Assembly: GCA_902762905.1 (NCBI GenBank)
Contig: CACWQE010000024.1
Span: forward strand, 1-46,277
From: an uncultured Lachnospiraceae bacterium
Lineage (GTDB): Bacteria > Bacillota > Clostridia > Lachnospirales > Lachnospiraceae
Length of the DNA: 46,277 bases
Direction: 5' to 3'
A program made the translations under genes and the position numbers. Below, in pieces: positions 16,877 through 25,688 of this stretch (position 1 is the first letter of the stretch; the number at the start of each line of letters is the position of its first letter). The notes below the pieces were generated by a model. It ran no database searches and had not been told where the DNA came from. It saw only the letters and a program-made list of their open reading frames with translations.

Positions 16877-17362
16877 ATGACAAAACAACAATTTTTAGAG
16901 GAATTGAAGCAGGCGTTATCTGGAGAAGTGTCATCCGAAGCAATGATGGATGCTTATAGTTATTACTCCAATTATATTGATGAACAGATGAGAAGTGGTA
17001 AGACGGAGGCACAGGTAATTGAGGAATTGGGTAAGCCGTTTATGATTGCCCGGTCAATTATTGCCGCACAGACAAGAGAACGAAATGCCGATGTGGAGTA
17101 TACAGAAGATGGGCGCACCAGGAAAGTCTCTGGCTGGGAGAACCGGAAAAACGAACGGCAAGAGCAGCGGGAACACAAAGAGTTTGTATTTGATATGAAT
17201 GCCTGGTATGCCAAAGTAATGCTGGTTGCATTTTTGATCGTGCTGGTACTAATCGTATTCTTTATCTTACGGGTTGGATTATGGGTGTTGTTTACATTCG
17301 GAATCCCAATATTGATCGTGCTTGGAATTCTATATTTGATCATGTATTTTTTCAGCCGATAA
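16877..17362 (+). CDS. DUF1700/HAAS domain membrane protein
   Basis: A 161-residue protein. The N-terminal part (TKQQFLEELKQAL, SYYSNYIDEQMRSGKTEAQVIEELGKPFMIA) is the HAAS-type helical domain with the typical GKTEAQVIEELGKP turn near residue 45. One or two membrane helices fill the C-terminus (about 112-158). Such proteins usually pair with PadR-like regulators, and none is present here. ATG at 16877 follows GGAGG; the ATG at 16865 overlaps that site and is unlikely. It probably shares a transcript with the transglutaminase gene. Confidence 0.85.
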   Translation: MTKQQFLEELKQALSGEVSSEAMMDAYSYYSNYIDEQMRSGKTEAQVIEELGKPFMIARSIIAAQTRERNADVEYTEDGRTRKVSGWENRKNERQEQREHKEFVFDMNAWYAKVMLVAFLIVLVLIVFFILRVGLWVLFTFGIPILIVLGILYLIMYFFSR

Positions 17363-17401
17363 CCTTTTGAAAAATTTTTTTGAAAAAAATGAAATTTGTG
17401 C

Positions 17402-17430
17402 TTGACATTTTGATTCATTTTGCATATACT
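17402..17430 (+). promoter_or_regulatory. Promoter of the tRNA pair
   Basis: TTGACA (17402-17407), 17-base spacer, TATACT (17425-17430), 24 bases before the first tRNA. Confidence 0.85.
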
Positions 17431-17453
17431 ATCACTTGTGTCAAGCGCACAAT

Positions 17454-17526
17454 GGAATCTTAGCTCAGCTGGGAGAGCATCTGCCTTACAAGCAGAGGGT
17501 CACAGGTTCGAGCCCTGTAGGTTCCA
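17454..17526 (+). tRNA. tRNA-Val (TAC)
   Basis: A complete cloverleaf: acceptor GGAATCT/AGGTTCC with one G-T pair, D arm GCTC/GAGC, anticodon stem TCTGC/GCAGA with loop CTTACAA (anticodon TAC), T arm ACAGG-TTCGAGC-CCTGT. CCA is not encoded. Confidence 0.97.
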
Positions 17527-17530
17527 TTTT

Positions 17531-17604
17531 GGCGGAATAGCTCAGTTGGCTAGAGCATACGGTTCATACCCGTAGTGTCGAGAGTTCGAATCTCCCTTCC
17601 GCTA
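17531..17604 (+). tRNA. tRNA-Met (CAT), elongator type
   Basis: Acceptor GGCGGAA/TTCCGCT (first pair G-T), D arm GCTC/GAGC, anticodon stem TACGG/CCGTA with loop TTCATAC (anticodon CAT). The body closely resembles the Bacillus elongator tRNA-Met rather than initiator or tRNA-Ile2. The T stem GAGAG/CTCCC has an A-C mismatch at its second pair. It lies four bases after tRNA-Val. CCA is not encoded. Confidence 0.93.
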
Positions 17605-17612
17605 CGAATCAT

Positions 17613-17647
17613 AACCCTAAGATGTGAATGCGTCTTAGGGTTTTCTT
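17613..17647 (+). terminator. Intrinsic terminator after the tRNA pair
   Basis: AACCCTAAGA (17613-17622) pairs with TCTTAGGGTT (17633-17642), followed by TTCTTTAT. Confidence 0.9.
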
Positions 17648-17801
17648 TATGTATATGATAATTTATTTCATGACAAATGAGTCAATGAATGGTATAGTAG
17701 TTTCGTGGAAATAATTACACATATATTATGTGATGATGACAGATATAAAGCCATGCGTAAGCTGGTTAGAGATGATAGACGAAAGCAAGGAGGGCATTTT
17801 T

Positions 17802-20711
17802 GTGGAAATTAAGAATTATACAGTTCTGAAACAGGAGATGATCAAAGAATTAAATGGTACAGCGTATTTGTTACAGCATGATAAGACCAAAGCGAGAGTG
17901 TTGGTGGTGCAGAATGAAGATAATAACAAAGTATTTCATATTGGATTCCGTACTCCGCCAACTGATGATACCGGCGTACCGCACATTACGGAGCATTCCG
18001 TTCTTTGTGGTTCTAGAAAGTTTCCGGTGAAGGATCCATTTGTAGAATTGGCAAAGGGTTCTCTGAATACATTCTTAAATGCAATGACTTACCCGGATAA
18101 GACGGTGTATCCGGTTGCATCGGTGAATGACAAAGATTTCCATAATCTGATGGATGTCTATTTAGATGCTGTATTTTATCCGAATACGTATCATAATGAT
18201 AAGATATTGAAACAGGAAGGCTGGCATTATCATTTAGAGAAGGAAGATGATGCAATTACTTATAATGGTGTTGTCTATAATGAGATGAAAGGAGCTTATT
18301 CTTCCGCAGAACAGCAGTTGATGCAGGCAATCCAGAAGTCCCTGCTTCCTGATACGACTTATGGTTGTGACTCCGGTGGAGATCCGAAAGCAATTCCGCA
18401 GCTTACGTATGAGGCATTTTTGGACTTCCATAGAAAGTTTTATCATCCGTCGAATAGTTATATTTATCTATATGGAGATGTGGATGTGGAAAAGGAACTT
18501 ACATTTATTGACGAAGAGTATCTGAGTCATTTTGATTATTTACATGTGGACTCCGAGATTACGCCACAGCCGGCATTCGATCAGACGAAAGAGATTACGG
18601 TAACGTATCCACTTGCGGATGCAGAAGAGGAAGAAGAGAATACGTATCTAAGCTATAATGTGGTAGTAGGAGATAGCCTTGAACGTACTTTGAATTTAGC
18701 ATTCATGATGCTTGATTATGCATTGATCGATGTACCGGGGGCTCCAATCAAGAAGGCGTTAGTAGATGCAGGAATCAGTAATGATGTGTTCAGTTCTTAT
18801 GATGATGGAATTTTACAACCGGTGTATTCCATTATTGCAAAGGGATGCAGGAAAGAAGATAAAGAACGGTTTGTAAAGATTATTGAACAGACGCTTCAGG
18901 AGATTGTTGAAAATGGATTCGAAAAGAAAGTATTAGAGGCTGCCCTCAATCATTTTGAGTTCAAATTAAAAGAGGCAAATTATGGAAGATTTCCAAAGGG
19001 GCTTATGTATGGTTTAAGTGCGTTTAACAGCTGGTTATATTGCGATGATGAACCGTTTATGTATTTGAAATACGATGACAGTTTTGCTCATCTGAAGAAA
19101 CAGATCGGAACCGATTATTACCAGAATATATTGAAAGAATATATTCTTGCGAATACACATAAGACGATTGTGACGGGGTTGCCTAAGAAGGGACTTAATA
19201 AAGAAAACGAAGCAGAGCTTGCAAATCAGCTGCAGACTTACAAAGACAGTCTGTCCGCAGATCAGATCAGGCAATTGGTACAGGAGACGGAAGCATTGCA
19301 GGAATATCAATCTGTGCCATCTCCGCAGGAAGATCTGGAAAAGATTCCGTTGTTGCAGTTGAGTGATATTGGTAAGAAGGCACTGCATATTAAGAACCGG
19401 GAATGGAAGGCAGCGGGAATCCCGGTAGTACAGCAGGATATTTTTACGAATGGAATAGCATATATTAGTTATTACTTTATGTTAGATCACGTTCCGGTGG
19501 CATTGCTGCCATATGTTTCCCTGTTGACAGCGCTGTATAAAGAGGTGGATACCGATCAGCACACCTATAGTTCATTGGCAAATGAAATTGATCTTAAGAC
19601 GGGCGGGATCGGTTTGCAGTTAAGTTCTCTTGGGGTTCGGAAGGAATTAGGTGAATACAAAGTCAGTCTGGCAATTAAGACAAAAGTTTTAGAGGAAAAT
19701 GTTCCAGATGCACTTGCATTGATGGAGGAGATTTTATTTACGTCCCATATAACGGACAAGAAACGTATGAAAGAAGTGCTTGCAGAGCTGATTTCGCAGA
19801 TGAAGATGGCGATTACAGACAATGGACATACAGCGATGGCAAACCGTGCGTTGTCCTACTTCTCGAAAGGAGCATATTTGAAAGAATTATTAGAGGGTAT
19901 TACTTTCTACGAATTCGCTAATGCGTTATATAAGAATTTTGATGAGTCTTATGAACAGATCTGCCGGAATCTGAAGGCAGCGGTTGCAGCGTTTGCAAGA
20001 CCAGAGAATCTGATCATATCCTATACGGGAATGGAGAATTTAGAGCAGCCATTCGAGCAGGCAGTTAATTCTTTGAAGAGTTATATGCAGGATGAGGGAG
20101 AGGTTGTGGAACAACAGCAGCTTCCATTGGAGATATTAAATGAAGGCTTCCAGACTGCAAGCAAGGTGCAGTATGCAGCACAGGCCGGTAATTTCTTAGA
20201 GAAAGGATATGAATATACCGGGGCACTTCATGTGTTGCAGGTGATCTTTTCTTATGATTATCTGTGGATCAATGTGCGCGTGAAAGGTGGAGCTTATGGC
20301 TGTATGTGTAACTTCAACCGGATTGGAGATGCTTACTTTACCTCCTACCGGGATCCGAACCTTTCTAGAACGTATGAGGTATATCGTAATGTTGTAGATT
20401 ATGTAAAGAATTTTGATGCATCCGATCGTGATATGCTCAAATATATCATAGGGGCAATTGCAAAATTAGATGCACCGATGACACCTTCCGCAGAGGGGGC
20501 TTATGATTTCATATGTTATTTATCTGGTATTACGGATGAGCAGTTACAGAAGGATCGTGATGAAGTGTTAAATGCTAATGTTGAGACAATCCGTAGTCTT
20601 GCTCCATATATGGAAGCAATCCTTTCGAAGGAATGCTATGCAGCCTTGGGAGATGAAGAAGTGATTAAGAAAGAAGCGGATCTGTTTAAAGAGATTAAGA
20701 CGCTTATATAG
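17802..20711 (+). CDS. M16 family (PreP-like) insulinase-type zinc metallopeptidase
   Basis: A 969-residue cytoplasmic peptidase of the M16C type, which degrades peptides inside a two-halved chamber. The inverted zinc motif HITEH is at residues 61-65 (PHITEHSVLCGS), with the downstream Glu in YNGVVYNEMKGAYSS near 162. The C-terminal half holds the substrate-binding Arg/Tyr-type segment VKGGAYGC near 828. Length matches full PreP-like proteins. The start is set at GTG 17802, since AAGGAGG lies eight bases upstream and the protein then begins EIKNYTVLKQEM like its relatives. The ATG at 17730 would add 24 residues with no ribosome binding site. It lies 31 bases before era. Confidence 0.93.
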   Translation: MEIKNYTVLKQEMIKELNGTAYLLQHDKTKARVLVVQNEDNNKVFHIGFRTPPTDDTGVPHITEHSVLCGSRKFPVKDPFVELAKGSLNTFLNAMTYPDKTVYPVASVNDKDFHNLMDVYLDAVFYPNTYHNDKILKQEGWHYHLEKEDDAITYNGVVYNEMKGAYSSAEQQLMQAIQKSLLPDTTYGCDSGGDPKAIPQLTYEAFLDFHRKFYHPSNSYIYLYGDVDVEKELTFIDEEYLSHFDYLHVDSEITPQPAFDQTKEITVTYPLADAEEEEENTYLSYNVVVGDSLERTLNLAFMMLDYALIDVPGAPIKKALVDAGISNDVFSSYDDGILQPVYSIIAKGCRKEDKERFVKIIEQTLQEIVENGFEKKVLEAALNHFEFKLKEANYGRFPKGLMYGLSAFNSWLYCDDEPFMYLKYDDSFAHLKKQIGTDYYQNILKEYILANTHKTIVTGLPKKGLNKENEAELANQLQTYKDSLSADQIRQLVQETEALQEYQSVPSPQEDLEKIPLLQLSDIGKKALHIKNREWKAAGIPVVQQDIFTNGIAYISYYFMLDHVPVALLPYVSLLTALYKEVDTDQHTYSSLANEIDLKTGGIGLQLSSLGVRKELGEYKVSLAIKTKVLEENVPDALALMEEILFTSHITDKKRMKEVLAELISQMKMAITDNGHTAMANRALSYFSKGAYLKELLEGITFYEFANALYKNFDESYEQICRNLKAAVAAFARPENLIISYTGMENLEQPFEQAVNSLKSYMQDEGEVVEQQQLPLEILNEGFQTASKVQYAAQAGNFLEKGYEYTGALHVLQVIFSYDYLWINVRVKGGAYGCMCNFNRIGDAYFTSYRDPNLSRTYEVYRNVVDYVKNFDASDRDMLKYIIGAIAKLDAPMTPSAEGAYDFICYLSGITDEQLQKDRDEVLNANVETIRSLAPYMEAILSKECYAALGDEEVIKKEADLFKEIKTLI

Positions 20712-20742
20712 AAAGTGAAGAGACAGAAGAAAAGGAGATTGT

Positions 20743-21645
20743 ATGGCACAATTTAAGTCAGGATTTGTAACGATTGTGGGTAGACCGAATGTGGGGAAGT
20801 CTACGTTGATGAATCATTTAATTGGACAGAAGATAGCAATTACAAGCAATAAAGCACAGACGACCAGAAATCGGATTCAGACCGTGTATACCGGAGAGGA
20901 AGGACAGATTGTGTTCTTGGATACACCGGGAATCAACCGGGCGAAGAATAAGCTTGGAGAATACATGTTGAATGCGGCAGAGAATACGCTGAAAGAGGTC
21001 GACGTCATTCTATGGATCGTGGAACCAACCACATTTATCGGAGCGGGAGAACGGTATATATTAGAACAGTTGGAGAAAGTACACACACCGGTTATTCTGG
21101 TTGTGAATAAGACAGATACAGTTCCGGAAGAAGAGGTCTTTAAGGCAATTGACACCTATAAGGAAGTGTATGATTTCAAGGAGATTGTTCCAGTGTCAGC
21201 CCTTCGTGACAGGAATACAGACGAACTGATGCATACGATATTCCAATATCTAGAAGAAGGTCCACAGTATTATGATGCAGATACGATCACAGATCAGCCA
21301 GAACGTGCAATCGTAGCAGAGATGATCCGGGAAAAAGCACTGCGTTGTCTTGATAAGGAGGTTCCGCATGGAATTGCGGTTGTGATCGACCGTATGAAAG
21401 ATCGACAGCATGGTAAGATCGTAGATATTGATGCGACGATCATATGTGAACGGGATTCACACAAAGGAATCATCATTGGCAAACAAGGGGCTATGCTCAA
21501 GAAGATTGGAACGCAGGCGAGAATTGATATGGAGAAATTGCTAGATACCAAAGTGAACCTGAAATTATGGGTGAAGGTGAAGAAAGATTGGCGGGATAGT
21601 GAATTTCTGTTAAAGAATTACGGTTATCATAATGATAATGAGTAG
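20743..21645 (+). CDS. era: GTPase Era, 16S rRNA-binding ribosome assembly factor
   Basis: A 300-residue GTPase that binds the 3' end of 16S rRNA during small subunit maturation. G1 GRPNVGKST lies at about 12-20, the TTRNRIQ switch near 44, DTPG near 63, and NKTD near 124. The C-terminal KH domain shows the GKQGAMLKKIG loop near 245. Length is standard. AAGGAG precedes ATG. It is followed by recO after 17 bases, the usual Firmicute order era-recO-gly. Confidence 0.97.
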   Translation: MAQFKSGFVTIVGRPNVGKSTLMNHLIGQKIAITSNKAQTTRNRIQTVYTGEEGQIVFLDTPGINRAKNKLGEYMLNAAENTLKEVDVILWIVEPTTFIGAGERYILEQLEKVHTPVILVVNKTDTVPEEEVFKAIDTYKEVYDFKEIVPVSALRDRNTDELMHTIFQYLEEGPQYYDADTITDQPERAIVAEMIREKALRCLDKEVPHGIAVVIDRMKDRQHGKIVDIDATIICERDSHKGIIIGKQGAMLKKIGTQARIDMEKLLDTKVNLKLWVKVKKDWRDSEFLLKNYGYHNDNE

Positions 21646-21662
21646 ATAAGGAGGCGGCATAC

Positions 21663-22403
21663 ATGCGAGATAAGATTGATCTGAATGGAATAGTATTGAG
21701 CAGTATGCCGGTCGGAGATTATGATAAACGTCTTGTTCTGCTGACGAAAGAACGCGGCAAGATCACCGCATTTGCCAGAGGTGCAAGGAAACCCAATAGT
21801 CCTTATCTGGGATTAAGCGAACCGTTTAATTTTGGAACATTTTCCCTAATGGAAGGATTTGATGCTTACCGTTTAGTGGGAGGAGAGGTCAAGGAATATT
21901 TTCTCGATGTCAAGAATGATATCGAGGGAATCTGTTATGGGACTTATTTCTGTGATGTCATGGAATATCTGAATGTGGATGGTATTGGAGATATTAACAT
22001 GCTCAATCTGTTATATGTGTCGCTCAGGGCTTTAATGAATCCGGCAATCCCGAATGCTTTGATCCGAAGAATCTTTGAATTAAAGGTACTTGCAATTGAT
22101 GGAGAGGCAATGGCTGCATTTTCCTGTGTGAAATGTGGGGAGAAAATGGTGACTGCGTTTTATTTGGCGGGAGATGGCATGGTGTGTGATACATGTTGTG
22201 CAGGTACGCCACAGGTGAAACGATTATCGCAGTCAGCCATTTATACAATACAATATATTATTAGTACGTCGTTGGATAAATTATATACGTTCCAGCTGAC
22301 GGACGATGTATTTTATGAAGTTGACGCGGTTGTAGAGCGGTATTTTAATAAACATGTGACGAAAAAATTCAACTCTTTGGAAATTCTTTCGTCTTTAACT
22401 TGA
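21663..22403 (+). CDS. recO: DNA repair protein RecO
   Basis: A 246-residue recombination mediator that loads RecA with RecR and anneals single strands. The N-terminal OB fold begins near DLNGIVLSSMPVGDYDKRLVLLT, and GARKPNSPY follows near 40. A zinc finger is seen as CVKCGEKM and CDTCC (Cys near 157, 160, 178, 181). AAGGAGGCGG precedes the ATG. Confidence 0.95.
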   Translation: MRDKIDLNGIVLSSMPVGDYDKRLVLLTKERGKITAFARGARKPNSPYLGLSEPFNFGTFSLMEGFDAYRLVGGEVKEYFLDVKNDIEGICYGTYFCDVMEYLNVDGIGDINMLNLLYVSLRALMNPAIPNALIRRIFELKVLAIDGEAMAAFSCVKCGEKMVTAFYLAGDGMVCDTCCAGTPQVKRLSQSAIYTIQYIISTSLDKLYTFQLTDDVFYEVDAVVERYFNKHVTKKFNSLEILSSLT

Positions 22404-22469
22404 AATATTATCTATTCTCTTGTAGAATATATGAGTTGAAATTATAACGAAAAGGCAGAGGTGCGAAAG

Positions 22470-23048
22470 ATGAGAAAGATCAAACTTGCGATCGTTTTCG
22501 TACTTGCAGTAAGTTGTTTGACTGGATGTGCGAGTGATGCGAAGAAGTATGATAAGAACACGATTATTGTGAAGAAGAATGGTGCAGTTGAGGAAGTGGC
22601 AATTGAAGATTATACCGATTCTTCCGTTCAGGCAGAGGATCTGAAGACATATATTGAAGAACAGATTACTTCGTATAATGATGAGAATGGTAAGAATTCC
22701 GTGAAGAAACAATCCTTGAATACAGAGGATATGAGTAAGGCAAAGCTGGTGCTCGCATATAAGAATATGGAAGATTTCAATGGATTTAATAATCTGGAAT
22801 GTTCTTTTGCAGATGTAGATGAGGTGAAAGAAAGCAATCTGACCGGTTCGTTCAAGTCTGCAGAAGATGATAAGAGTGCGAAGAAAGCAGATATATTAGA
22901 GACAAAGAAAGCGAAAGTATTAACGGTTTCTGAGAAGACAAATGTTGTTGTGAAAGGAACGTTATTATACTACAATGATCAGGTTACAGTGAAAGATGAC
23001 GTGATCAGCACAACAGGCAAAGAGAATGCAATTATAATATTCAAATAA
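22470..23048 (+). CDS. Uncharacterised lipoprotein
   Basis: A 192-residue secreted lipoprotein. The signal peptide MRKIKLAIVFVLAVSCLTGC ends in a lipobox LTGC with Cys at residue 20. The mature part is Lys/Asp/Glu rich and soluble, with no known motif. ATG at 22470 follows AGAGGTG; a GTG nine bases upstream overlaps that site. It sits between recO and glyS, 22 bases before glyS, and is probably co-transcribed. No function is assigned. Confidence 0.85.
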   Translation: MRKIKLAIVFVLAVSCLTGCASDAKKYDKNTIIVKKNGAVEEVAIEDYTDSSVQAEDLKTYIEEQITSYNDENGKNSVKKQSLNTEDMSKAKLVLAYKNMEDFNGFNNLECSFADVDEVKESNLTGSFKSAEDDKSAKKADILETKKAKVLTVSEKTNVVVKGTLLYYNDQVTVKDDVISTTGKENAIIIFK

Positions 23049-23070
23049 AGAAAAAGGTAGGGTATAAGAG

Positions 23071-24468
23071 ATGGAAAAGACAATGGATAAGATTGTGGCA
23101 TTGGCAAAGGCAAGGGGATTTGTATATCCGGGATCAGAGATCTACGGTGGACTTGCAAACACATGGGATTATGGTAATCTTGGTGTAGAACTTAAGAACA
23201 ATGTCAAGAAAGCATGGTGGAAGAAGTTCATTCAGGAGAATCCCTATAATGTCGGTGTGGATTGTGCAATTTTGATGAATCCACAGACATGGGTTGCATC
23301 TGGTCATCTCGGAAGTTTCTCAGATCCTTTGATGGATTGTAAAGAGTGTCATGAAAGATTCCGTGCAGATAAGATTATTGAAGATTATATGGCAGATAAG
23401 GGGATAACTATAGAAGGTTCTGTAGATGCATGGTCTCATGAAGAGATGGCAGACTATATTGAGAAGAACAACATTTGCTGTCCATCTTGTGGAAAACACA
23501 ATTTTACAGATATCCGTGAGTTTAATCTGATGTTCAAGACATTCCAGGGCGTGACAGAGGATGCAAAGAATACCATTTATTTACGTCCTGAGACGGCACA
23601 GGGAATTTTCGTTAACTTTAAGAATGTACAGAGAACATCCAGAAAGAAGATTCCGTTTGGTATCGGTCAGATTGGTAAATCTTTCCGTAATGAGATTACA
23701 CCTGGTAACTTTACATTCCGTACCAGAGAGTTCGAACAGATGGAATTAGAGTTCTTCTGTGAGCCAGATACAGATCTTGAGTGGTTTGCTTATTGGAAGC
23801 AGTTCTGTATTGATTGGTTAAAAGATCTTGGAATGAATCAGGAAGAGACCAGATACAGAGATCATGATAAGGAAGAGTTGTCTTTCTATAGTAAAGCAAC
23901 AACAGATATTGAGTACTTGTTCCCATTTGGATGGGGTGAGTTGTGGGGTATTGCAGATCGTACAGATTATGACCTTACCCAGCATCAGAATACATCTGGT
24001 GAGCCAATGGATTATTTCGATGATGAGAAGAAGACCAAATATATACCATATGTAATTGAACCATCTCTTGGTGCTGACCGTGTTACACTTGCATTCCTGT
24101 GTTCTGCGTATGATGAAGAGAATATTGGAACAGAAGAAAAGCCGGATATGCGTACTGTATTGCATTTCCATCCAGCTCTTGCACCAGTTAAGATTGGTGT
24201 GCTTCCATTATCTAAGAAGCTGAATGAGGGTGCTGAGAAGGTATTTACCGAGTTGTCGAAGTATTATAACTGTGAGTTTGATGATAGAGGTAACATTGGT
24301 AAGCGTTACAGAAGACAGGATGAGATCGGTACACCATTCTGCGTAACATATGACTTTGATTCAGAAGAAGATGGTGCGGTTACTGTTCGTGATCGTGATA
24401 CGATGGAACAGGAGAGAATCAAGATTGCAGATCTGAAAGCATACTTTGAGAAGAAATTTGAATATTAA
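23071..24468 (+). CDS. glyS: Glycine--tRNA ligase, single-chain type
   Basis: A 465-residue class II aminoacyl-tRNA synthetase of the dimeric (eukaryote-like, GlyQS) type. Motif 2 is seen as [25 protein letters not shown] near 209-232 ([15 protein letters not shown]), the catalytic core has [16 protein letters not shown] near 170, and motif 3 is [10 protein letters not shown] near 330. An insertion with CPSCG (near 142) and CKECH (near 90) may bind zinc. The C-terminal anticodon domain contains [16 protein letters not shown]. It is the last gene of the era-recO-lipoprotein-glyS set. Codon use is shifted towards highly expressed choices, as in ppdK. No T-box leader is present directly upstream. 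Confidence 0.97.
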   Translation: MEKTMDKIVALAKARGFVYPGSEIYGGLANTWDYGNLGVELKNNVKKAWWKKFIQENPYNVGVDCAILMNPQTWVASGHLGSFSDPLMDCKECHERFRADKIIEDYMADKGITIEGSVDAWSHEEMADYIEKNNICCPSCGKHNFTDIREFNLMFKTFQGVTEDAKNTIYLRPETAQGIFVNFKNVQRTSRKKIPFGIGQIGKSFRNEITPGNFTFRTREFEQMELEFFCEPDTDLEWFAYWKQFCIDWLKDLGMNQEETRYRDHDKEELSFYSKATTDIEYLFPFGWGELWGIADRTDYDLTQHQNTSGEPMDYFDDEKKTKYIPYVIEPSLGADRVTLAFLCSAYDEENIGTEEKPDMRTVLHFHPALAPVKIGVLPLSKKLNEGAEKVFTELSKYYNCEFDDRGNIGKRYRRQDEIGTPFCVTYDFDSEEDGAVTVRDRDTMEQERIKIADLKAYFEKKFEY

Positions 24469-24488
24469 TAAGTAGATAAGAATTAATC

Positions 24489-24523
24489 AGAAATGCTGTC
24501 GCTTGTAAGTGGCAGCATTTCTT
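24489..24523 (+). terminator. Intrinsic terminator of glyS
   Basis: AGAAATGCTG (24489-24498) pairs with CAGCATTTCT (24513-24522). The T-rich tail continues as TGCTTTATAGGA, a copy of the terminator-linked motif. Confidence 0.85.
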
Positions 24524-24552
24524 GCTTTATAGGACGAACTTTCCTATAAAGT
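24524..24552. repeat. Two opposed copies of the terminator-linked motif
   Basis: GCTTTATAGGACGAA (plus) follows the glyS terminator. ACTTTCCTATAAAGT (24538-24552), read on the minus strand as ACTTTATAGGAAAGT, follows the terminator of the convergent PocR/MCP gene. Together they form an inverted repeat CTTTATAGGA...TCCTATAAAG. Confidence 0.6.
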
Positions 24553-24584
24553 AAAAAAAGAACTGCCACATATGTGACAGTTCT
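24553..24584 (-). terminator. Intrinsic terminator of the PocR/MCP-like gene
   Basis: On the minus strand AGAACTGTCACA pairs with TGTGGCAGTTCT (plus 24559-24584, with mismatch C-A/G-T near the loop), followed by seven T (plus 24553-24559). Confidence 0.8.
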
Positions 24585-24604
24585 ATGCGAAAGAAGTGAA
24601 AGGA

Positions 24605-25336
24605 TTATTTTACTTCTTCAAGAGACTTGATCGTTGCAGTTAATTCTTTAAGAGACTGCTTGATTGACTTGTTGATCTCTCCGGAGTTCACGGCCAACTT
24701 ACCAACTTCAGCGGCAACAACAGCGAATCCTCTACCGAATTCGCCGGCTCTTGCTGCTTCAATAGAAGCGTTGAGAGATAATATGTTCTGTTTGCTTTCA
24801 ATCTTATCTAGCTGTACGGACTTCTCGTTGATCTCGCGAATCAATCCGGCAGCACGTTCGATATCTTCATCCAACTTGGAAATCTTAGAATCGTCTTTGT
24901 GGTTGATGTATTCTGCATTCATCAGCATGCTTACGGCATCACCTAATAACTTTGCGGAAGATTGTAATGTGTGTTCAGAACGGACAGGTACTTTGTGAAG
25001 TGCTTCTGTAAAATGTTCTACATTCATACCAGCATTCTCTGCTGCTTCAGCTGCAATAGAATCGTCCGGTTCATGCGTAAGTGCCTGACCTCCGATCAAG
25101 GAACCGGCTTTCTTATTATTCACGATAATGTCTTTGGTGAATTCGTAAAGCCCAACTGCACTTTTTATTGAATCATCATTGCTGGCATATCTGGTATAGA
25201 AATCAGTATAATGAATCTCTTTGGTTAATGGGTTGCCATTACTGTCAAGAGCAATAACGGCAAGACCGGTAGCATCTGCCCAGTCCTGTAATAACTGCTC
25301 TAATTGTGCTTTGTTAGAAAATGTATTAATATCCAT
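24605..25336 (-). CDS. Soluble PocR-type sensor with methyl-accepting chemotaxis signalling segment
   Basis: A 243-residue cytoplasmic protein. Residues about 5-135 resemble the PocR ligand-binding domain ([23 protein letters not shown] in part, [28 protein letters not shown]). A coiled coil follows from about 155. The C-terminus carries the conserved chemoreceptor hairpin tip ([22 protein letters not shown], in part [24 protein letters not shown] near 190-213). The return arm is short, ending about 30 residues after the tip, so this is a compact receptor without methylation helices. It should contact CheA/CheW, neither of which is in the window. Ligand unknown. The start is preceded by a weak GGGAAAGG. 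Confidence 0.88.
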   Translation of the reverse strand: MDINTFSNKAQLEQLLQDWADATGLAVIALDSNGNPLTKEIHYTDFYTRYASNDDSIKSAVGLYEFTKDIIVNNKKAGSLIGGQALTHEPDDSIAAEAAENAGMNVEHFTEALHKVPVRSEHTLQSSAKLLGDAVSMLMNAEYINHKDDSKISKLDEDIERAAGLIREINEKSVQLDKIESKQNILSLNASIEAARAGEFGRGFAVVAAEVGKLAVNSGEINKSIKQSLKELTATIKSLEEVK

Positions 25337-25688
25337 ATGTATTTGAGTCCTTTCCCTAATCCGTCGTTTGGTTAGTTTGTATTAAATATAATATATTAAG
25401 ATTATACAAAATTTGAGAGTAAAAAGCAATAAATTTATCGGATTTATAAAAAGTATGAAAAAATATGACGGGTTCATATTTTTTACACATTCCTTCGTTA
25501 TTATAGTTAACATAAAGTTTATATTTCTTATGGAAATATTAGGAAGAAATTGGATAAAAAACAAGAAAATATAAGAAAAAATTCAATTTTATGGTTGACA
25601 TAAGAGATAAGCTTTGTTATGATAACCATGTTGGTGAATTTGTAACAATTTTGTAACAATTAGACGAACATATAAAAAGAGGTATATT
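25337..25688. other. 352-base AT-rich divergent intergenic region
   Basis: No gene is seen between the PocR/MCP start (minus) and the NlpC/P60 start (plus). The region is very AT-rich with A-tracts and holds the promoter at 25595. Confidence 0.7.
25595..25623 (+). promoter_or_regulatory. Promoter for the SH3/NlpC-P60 hydrolase
   Basis: TTGACA (25595-25600), 17-base spacer, TATGAT (25618-25623), followed by two direct repeats TTTGTAACAATT at about 25637-25660. Confidence 0.8.

Noticed and set aside
23049..23070. T-box leader for glyS
   Set aside because: Only 22 bases separate glyS from the preceding gene, and no T-box sequence is present there.
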